A stretch of 9,661 bases of DNA from Clostridia bacterium (GTDB lineage: Bacteria; Bacillota; Clostridia; Oscillospirales; Acutalibacteraceae). A program made the translations under genes and the position numbers. Shown here one piece after another: positions 1 through 6,221 of this stretch; positions within the stretch are counted from its first letter, which is position 1, and every line of letters begins with the position of its first letter. The stretch covers positions 1-9,661 of the forward strand of contig JAFYNC010000026.1 in NCBI GenBank assembly GCA_017549905.1, written 5' to 3'. Under the pieces are notes generated by a model that did not search any database, was not told the origin of the DNA, and saw only the letters and a program-made list of their open reading frames with translations.

Positions 1-1083
1 GCCGTAAAGACCGCTATCCTCAGAAACAGAGGCAATTTTAAGTCCCACCGACTGCTGATTTTTGATTTCTGCGGTTACAGAGTCAATCATACTATAGGTA
101 ATACCAAGTTTAGCTCTGCTTACCACCTTACCGCTCCCAATTAATTCATCAACAATTCTTTTCATAACAGTAGTAGGTATCGCATAGCCCACATTATCGT
201 AAGCATCACTAACAAGCTTTGAGGAGGTGACACCAACCACCTGACCGTACATATTAACGAGCGCACCGCCTGAACTGCCGGGATTTATTGGGCAAGAAGT
301 CTGAATAAGTCTTGAACTGTAATTTGAGGTTGTGCTTACTCTTCTGTTTACTGCTGAAATTACACCGTCTGTAATACTTGAAGGGTCTATAGCATCACTC
401 GGTCTGCCGATAGCCACAACATTCTGTCCATAATACAAATCATCAGAATTTGCAAATTCAGCAGGTGAAAATTCGCCTGAATCAATTTTTAAAACTGCAA
501 GGTCACTAATTTGGTCACCCGCAACAAATTTCGCATCGTATTCCTTACCATCAAAGGTATAAATCTTAAATTTAGCCGATGCTACTTCAGAATATATATG
601 GTCGTTAGTAACGATATATCCATCTTTAGAAAAAACAATTCCGCTTGCCTGTGACATTTCACCTGCCATATTGTAAATCATTATTCCTACAACCGACCTA
701 TCTACCTTTTCGTAAACCTCAGCCGCTGTTAATTCATCAGTATCGGCAGGCTTTGCCGCAAGGTTTACAGACGGTTTTTTACCCGATTTAACAGTACTAT
801 TTCCATTTTTTCCGATAAAATAACCTGCAAGACAACTACCGGTTAAGGCTACTATAATAGCTAAAATAAAACTAAATACCTTAAGTCCCTTGCTCATAGG
901 TCTATAATCCGCAACAGGTATTGGTGTGGAATAATTTATGGGGGTATACACTGGTTCACTGATTATTGGCTCATCAAAATTTTGTGTTTCTTCTTCCGCT
1001 GTTTCAGAAATTTCGGAATTTATCTCATTTTCTTCTATTTCTTCAGTTATATTTTCCTGTTCATTGTTCAAAAATTCGCTCAT
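1..1083 (-). CDS. htrA: HtrA/DegP-family membrane-anchored serine protease (3' end outside window)
   Basis: Surface protease/chaperone that degrades misfolded exported proteins. The 361 codons visible show an acidic cytoplasmic N-terminus of about 60 residues, one membrane segment (about 68-90), a short linker, then a trypsin-like domain. The catalytic triad fits the family: His162 in TNDHIY, Asp194 in SDLAVLKI and Ser271 in NPGSSGGAL, with spacings of 32 and 77 close to DegP. A PDZ domain begins near residue 325 (RAKLGITY) and is cut by the left edge, so the stop codon is not seen. The start is ATG at 1083, with GGAG at 1091-1094 seven bases upstream. It lies 18 bases after the histidine kinase gene and is almost certainly cotranscribed with it. 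The usual GNSGG around the nucleophile is GSSGG here, preceded by an unusual Cys264. The family call is secure; the choice among HtrA paralogues is not. Confidence 0.95.
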   Translation of the reverse strand, partial: MSEFLNNEQENITEEIEENEINSEISETAEEETQNFDEPIISEPVYTPINYSTPIPVADYRPMSKGLKVFSFILAIIVALTGSCLAGYFIGKNGNSTVKSGKKPSVNLAAKPADTDELTAAEVYEKVDRSVVGIMIYNMAGEMSQASGIVFSKDGYIVTNDHIYSEVASAKFKIYTFDGKEYDAKFVAGDQISDLAVLKIDSGEFSPAEFANSDDLYYGQNVVAIGRPSDAIDPSSITDGVISAVNRRVSTTSNYSSRLIQTSCPINPGSSGGALVNMYGQVVGVTSSKLVSDAYDNVGYAIPTTVMKRIVDELIGSGKVVSRAKLGITYSMIDSVTAEIKNQQSVGLKIASVSEDSGLYG

Positions 1084-1101
1084 TCTTATTCTCCATTCAA
1101 A

Positions 1102-2520
1102 CTATGGTAATATCATTTTAAAGGCAGTAGGACCGTTTTCCTTGCTTGAAACCGATATTGTACCGCCATGTGCCTTTACTATTGTTTTTACAATATAAAG
1201 TCCAAGACCTGTGCTATTTTTCACATTTGAACGTGATTTATCTACCTTATAAAAACGCTCAAATATAAATGGCAAATCCTTTTGCGGAATACCGCTGCCT
1301 GTATTAGTTAAGATGAAAACCGTTTTTTGATTTTCGTTCTTTAACTCAAACGAAAGAGCGCCGCCATCGTCACTAAACTTAATTGCATTGTCCACGAGAT
1401 TATATATAACCTGATGAATTAAATCGCGGTCAGCATTTACAGATATATTCTGTAATTCATCAAGACCTTTTATTTCAAGTTTTTTATTCTCAATCCGCTG
1501 TTCTTGGCTTATAACTGTTGTGAAAATCAGTTCGCGCAAATCGAAAAGCTGGGGTTTCATTGTAAACTCGCCCGATTCAAGCCTTGACATACTAAGCATA
1601 GACTCTACAAGACGTGAAAGCCTTTTTACCTCTTCGGACACAATATTCAGATAATATTTTTGTTTCTCAGGCTCTATCGTGCCGTCAAGAATACCGTCAA
1701 TAAATCCGCCTATCGTGGTCATTGGTGTTTTTAATTCGTGAGAAACATTGGCAACAAAGCTTTTTCGCATACCCTCAAGATTTGAAAGAGTATTGGTCAT
1801 CATATTAAATGAAGCTGAAAGTTCGCCTATTTCGTCATCACTCGTTACAGGTATACGCTTTGAAAAATCGCCTTTTGCCATTGCCCTTGAAGCCTCAGAC
1901 ATTAATTTTAACGGCTTTGTCATTCTATATGTCATAGCATAAATAGCAAAAAACATTATAATTATAGGTACTATCGCAGAAATTAAATACAACTTTGTAA
2001 CAGCAGAAAGCAAATTTCTAACCAATGAAAGCGGAGCGGTTGCAAAAACTGTAAATATATGCCTATCACCGTCATAAATAGGTTTTGCCGTTACATAGTG
2101 CGGATTTTCATAAATCCCAAGTGTTGTTAACCTCAAGTTTTTACTGTCGCTTAATTTTTCTAACTCACCTTTATGAATTATATGAGATGTATGTTGACAA
2201 TTTCCGTTTTGTTCCCATTCTCGACAAGCGCAAACTGTTACTCTGCCATCTCTAACCGCGATAAAAATATCCATATCCGAAACCTCGGAAACAGTTCTTA
2301 TAACACTAAAAAAGTGCTTTGTATCAGCAGCATTTCCCTTATCTTCTTCTGCCGAAAGATACTCTACAATTTCATCGCATGCCATTGAAAGTGTTTCGTA
2401 TTTAGATTTTGCGATATAGTTATTAAGTACAACCGAAAGTATAAACATCATAGCCGTGAGGCTGGTTAGAATTATTACCGAGGTTATAAGAAAATATTTT
2501 TTAAAAAGTTTAAGTTTCAT
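1102..2520 (-). CDS. Membrane sensor histidine kinase with HAMP domain
   Basis: Sensor of a two-component system; it autophosphorylates on a histidine and passes phosphate to the regulator encoded just upstream. The 472-residue protein has a membrane segment at 11-33, an extracytoplasmic sensor domain at about 34-177, a second membrane segment at 178-197, a HAMP linker at 198-250, and a HisKA domain with the phospho-acceptor His261 in the H-box HELKTP. The ATPase domain shows the N-box (NLVDN, 374-378), G1 (NTGSGI, 406-411), F-box (ERFYK, 421-425) and G2 (GLGL, 438-441). All catalytic motifs are intact. The sensor domain carries a Cys/His cluster (C97, C99, C108, H110, H113, H116). The start ATG follows GAGG at 2527-2530, which overlaps the TGA stop of the regulator, so the two are likely translationally coupled. 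Its signal is unknown; the adjacent htrA gene suggests envelope stress. Confidence 0.96.
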   Translation of the reverse strand: MKLKLFKKYFLITSVIILTSLTAMMFILSVVLNNYIAKSKYETLSMACDEIVEYLSAEEDKGNAADTKHFFSVIRTVSEVSDMDIFIAVRDGRVTVCACREWEQNGNCQHTSHIIHKGELEKLSDSKNLRLTTLGIYENPHYVTAKPIYDGDRHIFTVFATAPLSLVRNLLSAVTKLYLISAIVPIIIMFFAIYAMTYRMTKPLKLMSEASRAMAKGDFSKRIPVTSDDEIGELSASFNMMTNTLSNLEGMRKSFVANVSHELKTPMTTIGGFIDGILDGTIEPEKQKYYLNIVSEEVKRLSRLVESMLSMSRLESGEFTMKPQLFDLRELIFTTVISQEQRIENKKLEIKGLDELQNISVNADRDLIHQVIYNLVDNAIKFSDDGGALSFELKNENQKTVFILTNTGSGIPQKDLPFIFERFYKVDKSRSNVKNSTGLGLYIVKTIVKAHGGTISVSSKENGPTAFKMILP

Positions 2521-2528
2521 TATAGACC

Positions 2529-3221
2529 TCAGATTTTAGTGATTTCAAATTTATATCCCACGCCCCAAACGGTTTTTAATGACCACTCGTTTGAAACATT
2601 TTCAAGCTTTTCGCGAAGTCTTTTTACATGAACGTCAACTGTTCTTGAATCACCATAGTAATCAAATCCCCAAACCTCATCTAAAAGTTGGTCACGCGTG
2701 TAAACACGGTTAGGATTACTTGCCAAATGATAAATAAGTTCAAGTTCCTTAGGTGGTGTATCTATTCTGACACCATCAACAACAAGCTCATAATTTGTGA
2801 GGTTGATTTTCAGTTTATCGTATCTAACCTCACTAATTTGATTTTGCTTATTCTTTTCATTACTACGTCTAAGCACTGCCTTAATGCGCGCTATAACCTC
2901 TTTAGTTTCAAAAGGTTTAGTAACATAATCGTCAGCCCCAAGTTCTAAACCTAAAATTTTATCAAAGGTTTCACCTTTTGCTGTCAACATAATAATTGGT
3001 GTTTCACTTTGCTTTCTTATTTCTCTGCAAACTTGCCAACCATCCAAAATAGGCAGCATAATATCAAGCAAAATAAGGTCGGGATTATATTGTGCGGCAT
3101 ATTTTACTGCCTGTTCGCCGTCGTTAGCAACCTTAGTTTCAAATCCATCCTTTTCAAGATATAGCCTTAAAAGTTCGCATATATTGACATCATCATCAAC
3201 TATAAGTATTTTATGTTGCAT
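2529..3221 (-). CDS. OmpR/PhoB-family response regulator
   Basis: DNA-binding partner of the adjacent kinase and first gene of the regulator-kinase-htrA operon. The 230-residue protein has a receiver domain at 1-120 with the acidic pocket D9/D10, phospho-acceptor Asp53 (LLDIMLP), the switch Thr80 and Lys102 (VTKPF). A winged-helix DNA-binding domain follows at about 130-228, ending in the typical TVWGVGYKF. The reading frame also allows a TTG start at 3227, but AGAAAGGA at 3230-3237 is only two bases from that TTG and eight from the ATG at 3221, so the ATG is chosen. The gene order resembles CiaRH/HtrA of streptococci and CssRS/HtrA of Bacillus, which argues for control of htrA. Direct orthology cannot be shown from this sequence. 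Confidence 0.96.
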   Translation of the reverse strand: MQHKILIVDDDVNICELLRLYLEKDGFETKVANDGEQAVKYAAQYNPDLILLDIMLPILDGWQVCREIRKQSETPIIMLTAKGETFDKILGLELGADDYVTKPFETKEVIARIKAVLRRSNEKNKQNQISEVRYDKLKINLTNYELVVDGVRIDTPPKELELIYHLASNPNRVYTRDQLLDEVWGFDYYGDSRTVDVHVKRLREKLENVSNEWSLKTVWGVGYKFEITKI

Positions 3222-3229
3222 AAACAATA

Positions 3230-3237
3230 TCCTTTCT
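3230..3237 (-). promoter_or_regulatory. Ribosome binding site of the response regulator gene
   Basis: AGAAAGGA on the minus strand lies eight bases before ATG 3221. It is too close to the alternative TTG at 3227, so it fixes the start. Confidence 0.75.
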
Positions 3238-3258
3238 GCATATTATCTTAAAAACAAT

Positions 3259-3288
3259 ATTATAATAATATTATTAAGAGAGTGTGAA
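3259..3288 (-). promoter_or_regulatory. Sigma-A-type promoter of the regulator-kinase-htrA operon
   Basis: On the minus strand, TTCACA (3283-3288) is followed after 18 bases by a perfect TATAAT (3259-3264). The leader to the regulator start is about 30 bases. It lies directly downstream of the terminator of the preceding unit, as expected for an independent operon. An AT-only inverted repeat, AATATTAT-A-ATAATATT at 3256-3272, overlaps the -10 box and could be an operator, but its low complexity makes it weak evidence. Confidence 0.65.
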
Positions 3289-3303
3289 TAATTGTAATAT
3301 TTT

Positions 3304-3335
3304 TAATAAAAAAACCTCTCATAACGAGAGGTTTT
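3304..3335 (-). terminator. Intrinsic terminator after the zinc-ribbon gene
   Basis: A perfect 10-bp stem, AAAACCTCTC / GAGAGGTTTT (3311-3320 with 3326-3335), has a five-base loop. On the minus strand it runs straight into a T-rich tract (3304-3314). It begins 12 bases after the zinc-ribbon stop codon and separates that unit from the regulator operon promoter. The plus-strand side lacks a T tract beyond the stem, so it works in one direction. Confidence 0.92.
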
Positions 3336-3347
3336 ATACTGAAACAA

Positions 3348-3635
3348 TTATTCAGCTGCTTCTTGTTCTTTCATCTTAGCAAAGCATTCGCTGCAATAAA
3401 CCGGACGATCATCACGGGGAACAAAAGGCACTGTTGCCACACCACCGCATGCTGCACAAACTGCTTCGTGCATCTCTCTGGGAGCCCTTCCTGCATTTTT
3501 ACGCTTATCGCGGCAAGGCTTACAGCGCTGTGGTTCGTTTACAAAGCCTTTGGATTCGTAAAACTCCTGCTCTCTTGCAGTGAATACAAATTCCTCTCCG
3601 CAATCTTTGCAAACTAATGTCTTGTCTTCGAACAT
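3348..3635 (-). CDS. Small double zinc-ribbon protein (CxxC-x25-CxxC plus CxxC-x17-CxxC)
   Basis: A 95-residue cytosolic protein of unknown function with two four-cysteine metal sites. The first is C9/C12 with C38/C41 (CKDC ... CKPC, 25 residues between the pairs) and matches the probable zinc-ribbon family typified by an EQ-rich FTxxEQ.FYxxKGF segment. The second is C60/C63 with C81/C84, spaced by exactly 17, the arrangement of the CxxC-x17-CxxC domain. Basic residues between the sites (about 42-53) suggest nucleic-acid or protein contact, but this is inference. The start chosen is ATG 3635, with AGAGAGG eight bases upstream. An upstream in-frame ATG at 3689 would add 18 residues translated from a tRNA-like relic and has no ribosome binding site. 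The gene lies 109 bases after the sigma factor gene and is closed by an intrinsic terminator. No specific role can be assigned. Confidence 0.88.
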   Translation of the reverse strand: MFEDKTLVCKDCGEEFVFTAREQEFYESKGFVNEPQRCKPCRDKRKNAGRAPREMHEAVCAACGGVATVPFVPRDDRPVYCSECFAKMKEQEAAE

Positions 3636-3643
3636 CTCTTTTA

Positions 3644-3650
3644 CCTCTCT
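3644..3650 (-). promoter_or_regulatory. Ribosome binding site of the zinc-ribbon gene
   Basis: AGAGAGG on the minus strand lies eight bases before ATG 3635. It decides this start against the upstream ATG at 3689, which has no comparable site. Confidence 0.75.
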
Positions 3651-3663
3651 TGGATTTGTTTTT

Positions 3664-3730
3664 AGCCCCGGACGGAATTGCACCGACATCTTTGTTTTTC
3701 AACGCTCTGCTTAATTTAAGCTACATGGGC
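3664..3730 (-). pseudogene. Decayed tRNA-like element (pseudo-tRNA)
   Basis: Read on the minus strand, this 67-base stretch follows the order of a tRNA. It has GCCCATG then TA, a D-arm GCTT/GAGC (four pairs, one G-T) whose flanks match the common GTAGCTC...AGAGC pattern, a variable-region-like ATGTC, a T-loop-like TGCAATT and a closing CCGGGGC that pairs with the first four bases. It is not a working tRNA. The anticodon arm is about four bases short, with only an A-rich loop and no U33/anticodon. The T-arm seems to have lost about three bases (compare GTCGGTGGTTCAATTCCGTC with GTCGGTGCAATTCCGTC here). Acceptor pairs 5-6 fail, and no CCA follows. Length is about seven bases below a normal tRNA, which those two gaps would account for. 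It could instead be a structured leader of the zinc-ribbon mRNA. Homology is judged by eye only. Confidence 0.5.
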
Positions 3731-3736
3731 ATATAT

Positions 3737-3755
3737 AAACAGCATTACACTGTTT
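3737..3755 (-). other. Small hairpin at the sigma factor stop codon
   Basis: On the minus strand AAACAG (3750-3755) pairs with CTGTTT (3737-3742) around a seven-base loop that contains the TAA stop of the sigma gene. An AT-rich TATATAT follows rather than a T run. It could attenuate readthrough into the zinc-ribbon gene or protect a 3' end, but it is too weak to call a terminator. Confidence 0.3.
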
Positions 3756-4311
3756 TTAACTTTTTTCTTATTCGAGCAAGGGAATTATCAACCGATTTCT
3801 CAGAAATACCAAGTTTTAAAGCTATATCGGAATACCTCTCTCCTGACAAATACAGCTGTAAAACATCGTACTCAAGTGATGAAAGTTCAAGTCTTATAGT
3901 ATCGGTGAGATTTTTATAATCCTCGCGGTCGAAAAATATTTTTTCAGGGCTGTTACTGTCTATCAAATTTATATCTTCAATAGATAGCAATAATTCCTGC
4001 GGTATATCCTTTTTGCGCTGACGGTTTTTAAGCACCGAAATTAACGCGCGTTTAATGCAAAGTGTAGCAAATGTTGAAAATCTGGCTTTTTTTGAATCAT
4101 AATCCTTTACGGCAGAATAAAGTGCCAAGGTTGCTTCTTGAAAAGCATCTTCCGCATAATCTGACGAACAGTATTTTTTAATGTAAGAATAAATTGTGGG
4201 GTAATAACGGTCAATTATGATCTGTAACATTTCATAATTGCCATTCTTTATACTTACAACTATCTCATCATCAGTAAGCTTTTCGTAATTTTCGACAAAA
4301 TTTTCAGACAT
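3745..4311 (-). CDS. Sigma-70-family sigma factor, SigH-like
   Basis: An alternative RNA polymerase sigma factor of 188 residues lacking regions 1.1 and 3. Region 2 covers about 27-100, with the core-binding stretch YAEDAFQEATLALYSAV and the -10-recognising RFSTFATLCIKRALI. Region 4 covers about 141-187, with a helix-turn-helix (RYSDIALKLGISEKSVDNSLARIRKKL region). The EKSVDNSLARIRKKL ending closely resembles the KSIDNALQRVKRKL ending of Bacillus SigH, the stationary-phase/early sporulation factor, although that protein is longer at about 218 residues. The start ATG at 4311 has GGAG at 4317-4320 five bases upstream and a consensus promoter. Unlike spo0H, it is not next to secE/nusG, so it may be a paralogue; for that reason no symbol is given. 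No anti-sigma gene is adjacent. Confidence 0.9.
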   Translation of the reverse strand: MSENFVENYEKLTDDEIVVSIKNGNYEMLQIIIDRYYPTIYSYIKKYCSSDYAEDAFQEATLALYSAVKDYDSKKARFSTFATLCIKRALISVLKNRQRKKDIPQELLLSIEDINLIDSNSPEKIFFDREDYKNLTDTIRLELSSLEYDVLQLYLSGERYSDIALKLGISEKSVDNSLARIRKKLKTV

Positions 4312-4350
4312 TATAGCTCCAAATCAGCATTTCTCACCAAATATAAAATT

Positions 4351-4379
4351 ATAATACATTATAAATTATTAAAAGTCAA
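4351..4379 (-). promoter_or_regulatory. Sigma-A-type promoter of the sigma factor gene
   Basis: On the minus strand TTGACT (4374-4379) and TATTAT (4351-4356) are separated by 17 bases, about 40 bases before the sigma factor start. A TATAAT also overlaps with slightly longer spacing. This promoter diverges from the phosphoglucomutase promoter, their -35 boxes lying 37 bases apart. Confidence 0.72.
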
Positions 4380-4416
4380 GTTGATTTTATTTTTTGTTAA
4401 ATTTTCGTCAATTTTA

Positions 4417-4445
4417 TTGACTTTATTTGTGAAAAAGTTTATATT
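4417..4445 (+). promoter_or_regulatory. Sigma-A-type promoter of the phosphoglucomutase gene
   Basis: TTGACT (4417-4422), a 17-base spacer and TATATT (4440-4445) on the plus strand. Transcription would begin near 4452, giving a very short leader that starts at about the ribosome binding site. Confidence 0.68.
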
Positions 4446-4451
4446 ATATAT

Positions 4452-4458
4452 AGGGAGG
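4452..4458 (+). promoter_or_regulatory. Ribosome binding site of the phosphoglucomutase gene
   Basis: AGGGAGG lies nine bases before ATG 4468. It fixes this start against an upstream in-frame TTG at 4381, which lies before the promoter. Confidence 0.85.
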
Positions 4459-4467
4459 CTATTCAAT

Positions 4468-6177
4468 ATGTACAATAAACAATATGAACTTTGGTGTCAA
4501 AAAGCCACCGGAGATGACGATTTAGTTAAAGAATTAAAAGAAATTTCAGGCAATGAAGAATTAATTTCTGATGCTTTTTATAAAAATCTCGAATTCGGCA
4601 CAGCAGGACTCAGAGGTGTTATCGGCGCCGGAACTAACCGTATGAACATTTATACTGTTGGTCAAGCCACCCAAGGTCTTGCAGCATACGTAAACTCCGT
4701 AACACAAAACGGCAGTGTTGCAATTGCTTATGACAGCCGTATCAAATCCGATGTTTTTGCTCGTATGGCAGCATCAATTTTCGCTGCAAACGGAATTAAG
4801 GTTTATCTTTATAAAGAACTTATGCCTACTCCAATGCTTTCATTTGCAGTAAGGTATCTTAAATGCGACGCCGGTGTTGTTGTGACCGCCAGTCATAACC
4901 CTGCCAAATATAATGGGTACAAGGCATACGGACCTGACGGCAGCCAGTTAGGACCAAAAGAAGCAGATTTTGTGCTTTCAATTATGCAAAGCGTTGATAT
5001 TTTTGACGGTGTCAAGCAAATGGATTTTGATGAGGCTTTAAATAACGGAATCATTGAATACATCGGTGATGATGTTATAGAAGAATATCTCAAAAATGTT
5101 GAAGCTCAACGTGTTGAAAAGGATATTGACCTTTCTAACCTAAAGGTTGTTTACACTCCGTTAAACGGCGCAGGCAACAAACCTGTGCGCGCAATACTTA
5201 AAAAAATCGGTGTTACAAATGTTGCTGTTGTTCCCGAACAGGAACTGCCTGACGGCAATTTCCCAACAGCACCATACCCCAACCCCGAAATAAGACAAGC
5301 ATTTGAATGCGCATTAAAACTTGCCGAAACCGAAAATCCCGATATTTTACTTGCTACCGACCCCGATAGTGACCGCGTAGGTATTGCGGTGAATACCGAG
5401 GGTGAATATAAACTATTTTCAGGCAATGATGTTGGTGTGCTTTTACTCAACTACATCTTAACCCGCCGCAACGCCAACAAAACTTTACCGAAAAATCCTT
5501 TAGCGGTAAAAACTATTGTTTCTACAGAGCTTTGCCAAAAAATTGCCGATAAATACGGCTGCGCGCTTGTAAATGTATTAACAGGATTTAAATTCATTGG
5601 CGAGCAGATAACAATTCTTACCGAAAAGGGTGAGCCCGAGCGCTATATCTTTGGTTTTGAAGAAAGTTACGGTTACTTAGCAGGCGATTATGCACGTGAT
5701 AAGGATGCCGTTGTAGCTTCTATGCTTATCTGCGAAATGACCGCTTACTATAAATCACAAGGCAAAACCCTATGCGATGTGCTTGATGATATTTATAAAG
5801 AGTTTGGCTACTATTATACAGCTCAAAAGAGTTTTACCTGTGAAGGTCAAAGCGGTATGGAAAAAATAAAGAGCATTATGGAAGATTTGCGCCAAAACCC
5901 ACCCACATTAATTGAGGGTAGCCGTGTTGTTAAAATTAATGATTACGGAAAGTCGGTTTCTATTGATACTTTAACAGGCAAATCTGAGATTTTAACCCTT
6001 CCGCAATCCAATGTTCTATGCTTCTTTATGGAAAACGGTGGTTCATTTATAGTGCGCCCTTCAGGCACAGAACCTAAAATTAAAATTTATGTTTGCGCAG
6101 TTGGTAATTCCGCACAAGACGGTGAGGCTAAAAAAACCGCTCTTGTTGATGCAGGCACTTCTATCTTAGGTTTTTAA
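4468..6177 (+). CDS. pgcA: Alpha-phosphoglucomutase / phospho-sugar mutase
   Basis: Interconverts glucose 6-phosphate and glucose 1-phosphate (possibly also mannose phosphates), supplying UDP-glucose for glycolipids and polysaccharides. The 569-residue protein keeps all alpha-D-phosphohexomutase landmarks: FGTAGLRG (43-50), phosphoserine loop TASHNP with Ser142, metal loop DPDSDR with D298/D300/D302, sugar-binding GFEES (396-400) and the phosphate loop RPSGTEP (530-536). Length and many blocks (EFGTAGLRG, TGFKFIGE, ARDKDA, RQNPP) match Bacillus PgcA (about 581 residues) rather than the shorter GlmM or ManB types. ATG 4468 is preceded by AGGGAGG. The frame continues upstream to a TTG at 4381 through hydrophobic, AT-rich sequence that overlaps the promoter, so that extension is rejected. 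Two tandem TAA stops end the gene. It is the only plus-strand gene and forms its own transcription unit. Substrate preference cannot be read from motifs alone. Confidence 0.96.
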   Translation: MYNKQYELWCQKATGDDDLVKELKEISGNEELISDAFYKNLEFGTAGLRGVIGAGTNRMNIYTVGQATQGLAAYVNSVTQNGSVAIAYDSRIKSDVFARMAASIFAANGIKVYLYKELMPTPMLSFAVRYLKCDAGVVVTASHNPAKYNGYKAYGPDGSQLGPKEADFVLSIMQSVDIFDGVKQMDFDEALNNGIIEYIGDDVIEEYLKNVEAQRVEKDIDLSNLKVVYTPLNGAGNKPVRAILKKIGVTNVAVVPEQELPDGNFPTAPYPNPEIRQAFECALKLAETENPDILLATDPDSDRVGIAVNTEGEYKLFSGNDVGVLLLNYILTRRNANKTLPKNPLAVKTIVSTELCQKIADKYGCALVNVLTGFKFIGEQITILTEKGEPERYIFGFEESYGYLAGDYARDKDAVVASMLICEMTAYYKSQGKTLCDVLDDIYKEFGYYYTAQKSFTCEGQSGMEKIKSIMEDLRQNPPTLIEGSRVVKINDYGKSVSIDTLTGKSEILTLPQSNVLCFFMENGGSFIVRPSGTEPKIKIYVCAVGNSAQDGEAKKTALVDAGTSILGF

Positions 6178-6188
6178 TAAAATTATAA

Positions 6189-6221
6189 AAGACACACAGA
6201 AATATTTTTTCTGTGTGTCTT
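6189..6221. terminator. Bidirectional intrinsic terminator between convergent genes
   Basis: A perfect 14-bp stem (6189-6202 with 6208-6221, core GACACACAG/CTGTGTGTC) has a five-base loop. T-rich tails follow in both directions: TATTTT on the plus strand and TTTTATAATT on the minus strand. It starts 11 bases after the phosphoglucomutase stop. On the other side its stem includes two bases of the stop codon of the small minus-strand gene, so one hairpin ends both units. Confidence 0.93.

Noticed and set aside
938..2948. Plus-strand open frames opposite the kinase, regulator and htrA genes
   Set aside because: They are antisense shadows, rich in Ser/Phe/Ile, with no ribosome sites and no recognisable domains, lying opposite well-supported genes.
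3222..3227. TTG 3227 as the response regulator start
   Set aside because: The ribosome site AGAAAGGA is only two bases from it but eight from ATG 3221.
3256..3272. Operator palindrome AATATTAT-A-ATAATATT
   Set aside because: It contains only A and T and overlaps the -10 box, so symmetry of this kind is expected by chance; mentioned only within the promoter entry.
3664..3730. A functional tRNA gene
   Set aside because: The D-arm and 3' arm look tRNA-like, but there is no seven-base anticodon loop with U33 and anticodon, the T-arm is short, acceptor pairs 5-6 fail and no CCA follows. It is listed as a pseudo-tRNA instead.
3732..3759. A promoter for the zinc-ribbon gene (TTAAAA-N16-TATATA, minus strand)
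   Set aside because: Both boxes are poor and lie in AT-rich DNA at the end of the sigma gene. Readthrough from the consensus promoter at 4351-4379 explains expression as well.
4381..4467. A 29-residue N-terminal extension of the phosphoglucomutase from TTG 4381
   Set aside because: It overlaps the promoter, has no ribosome binding site and encodes AT-driven hydrophobic residues absent from PgcA homologues; ATG 4468 has AGGGAGG at ideal distance.
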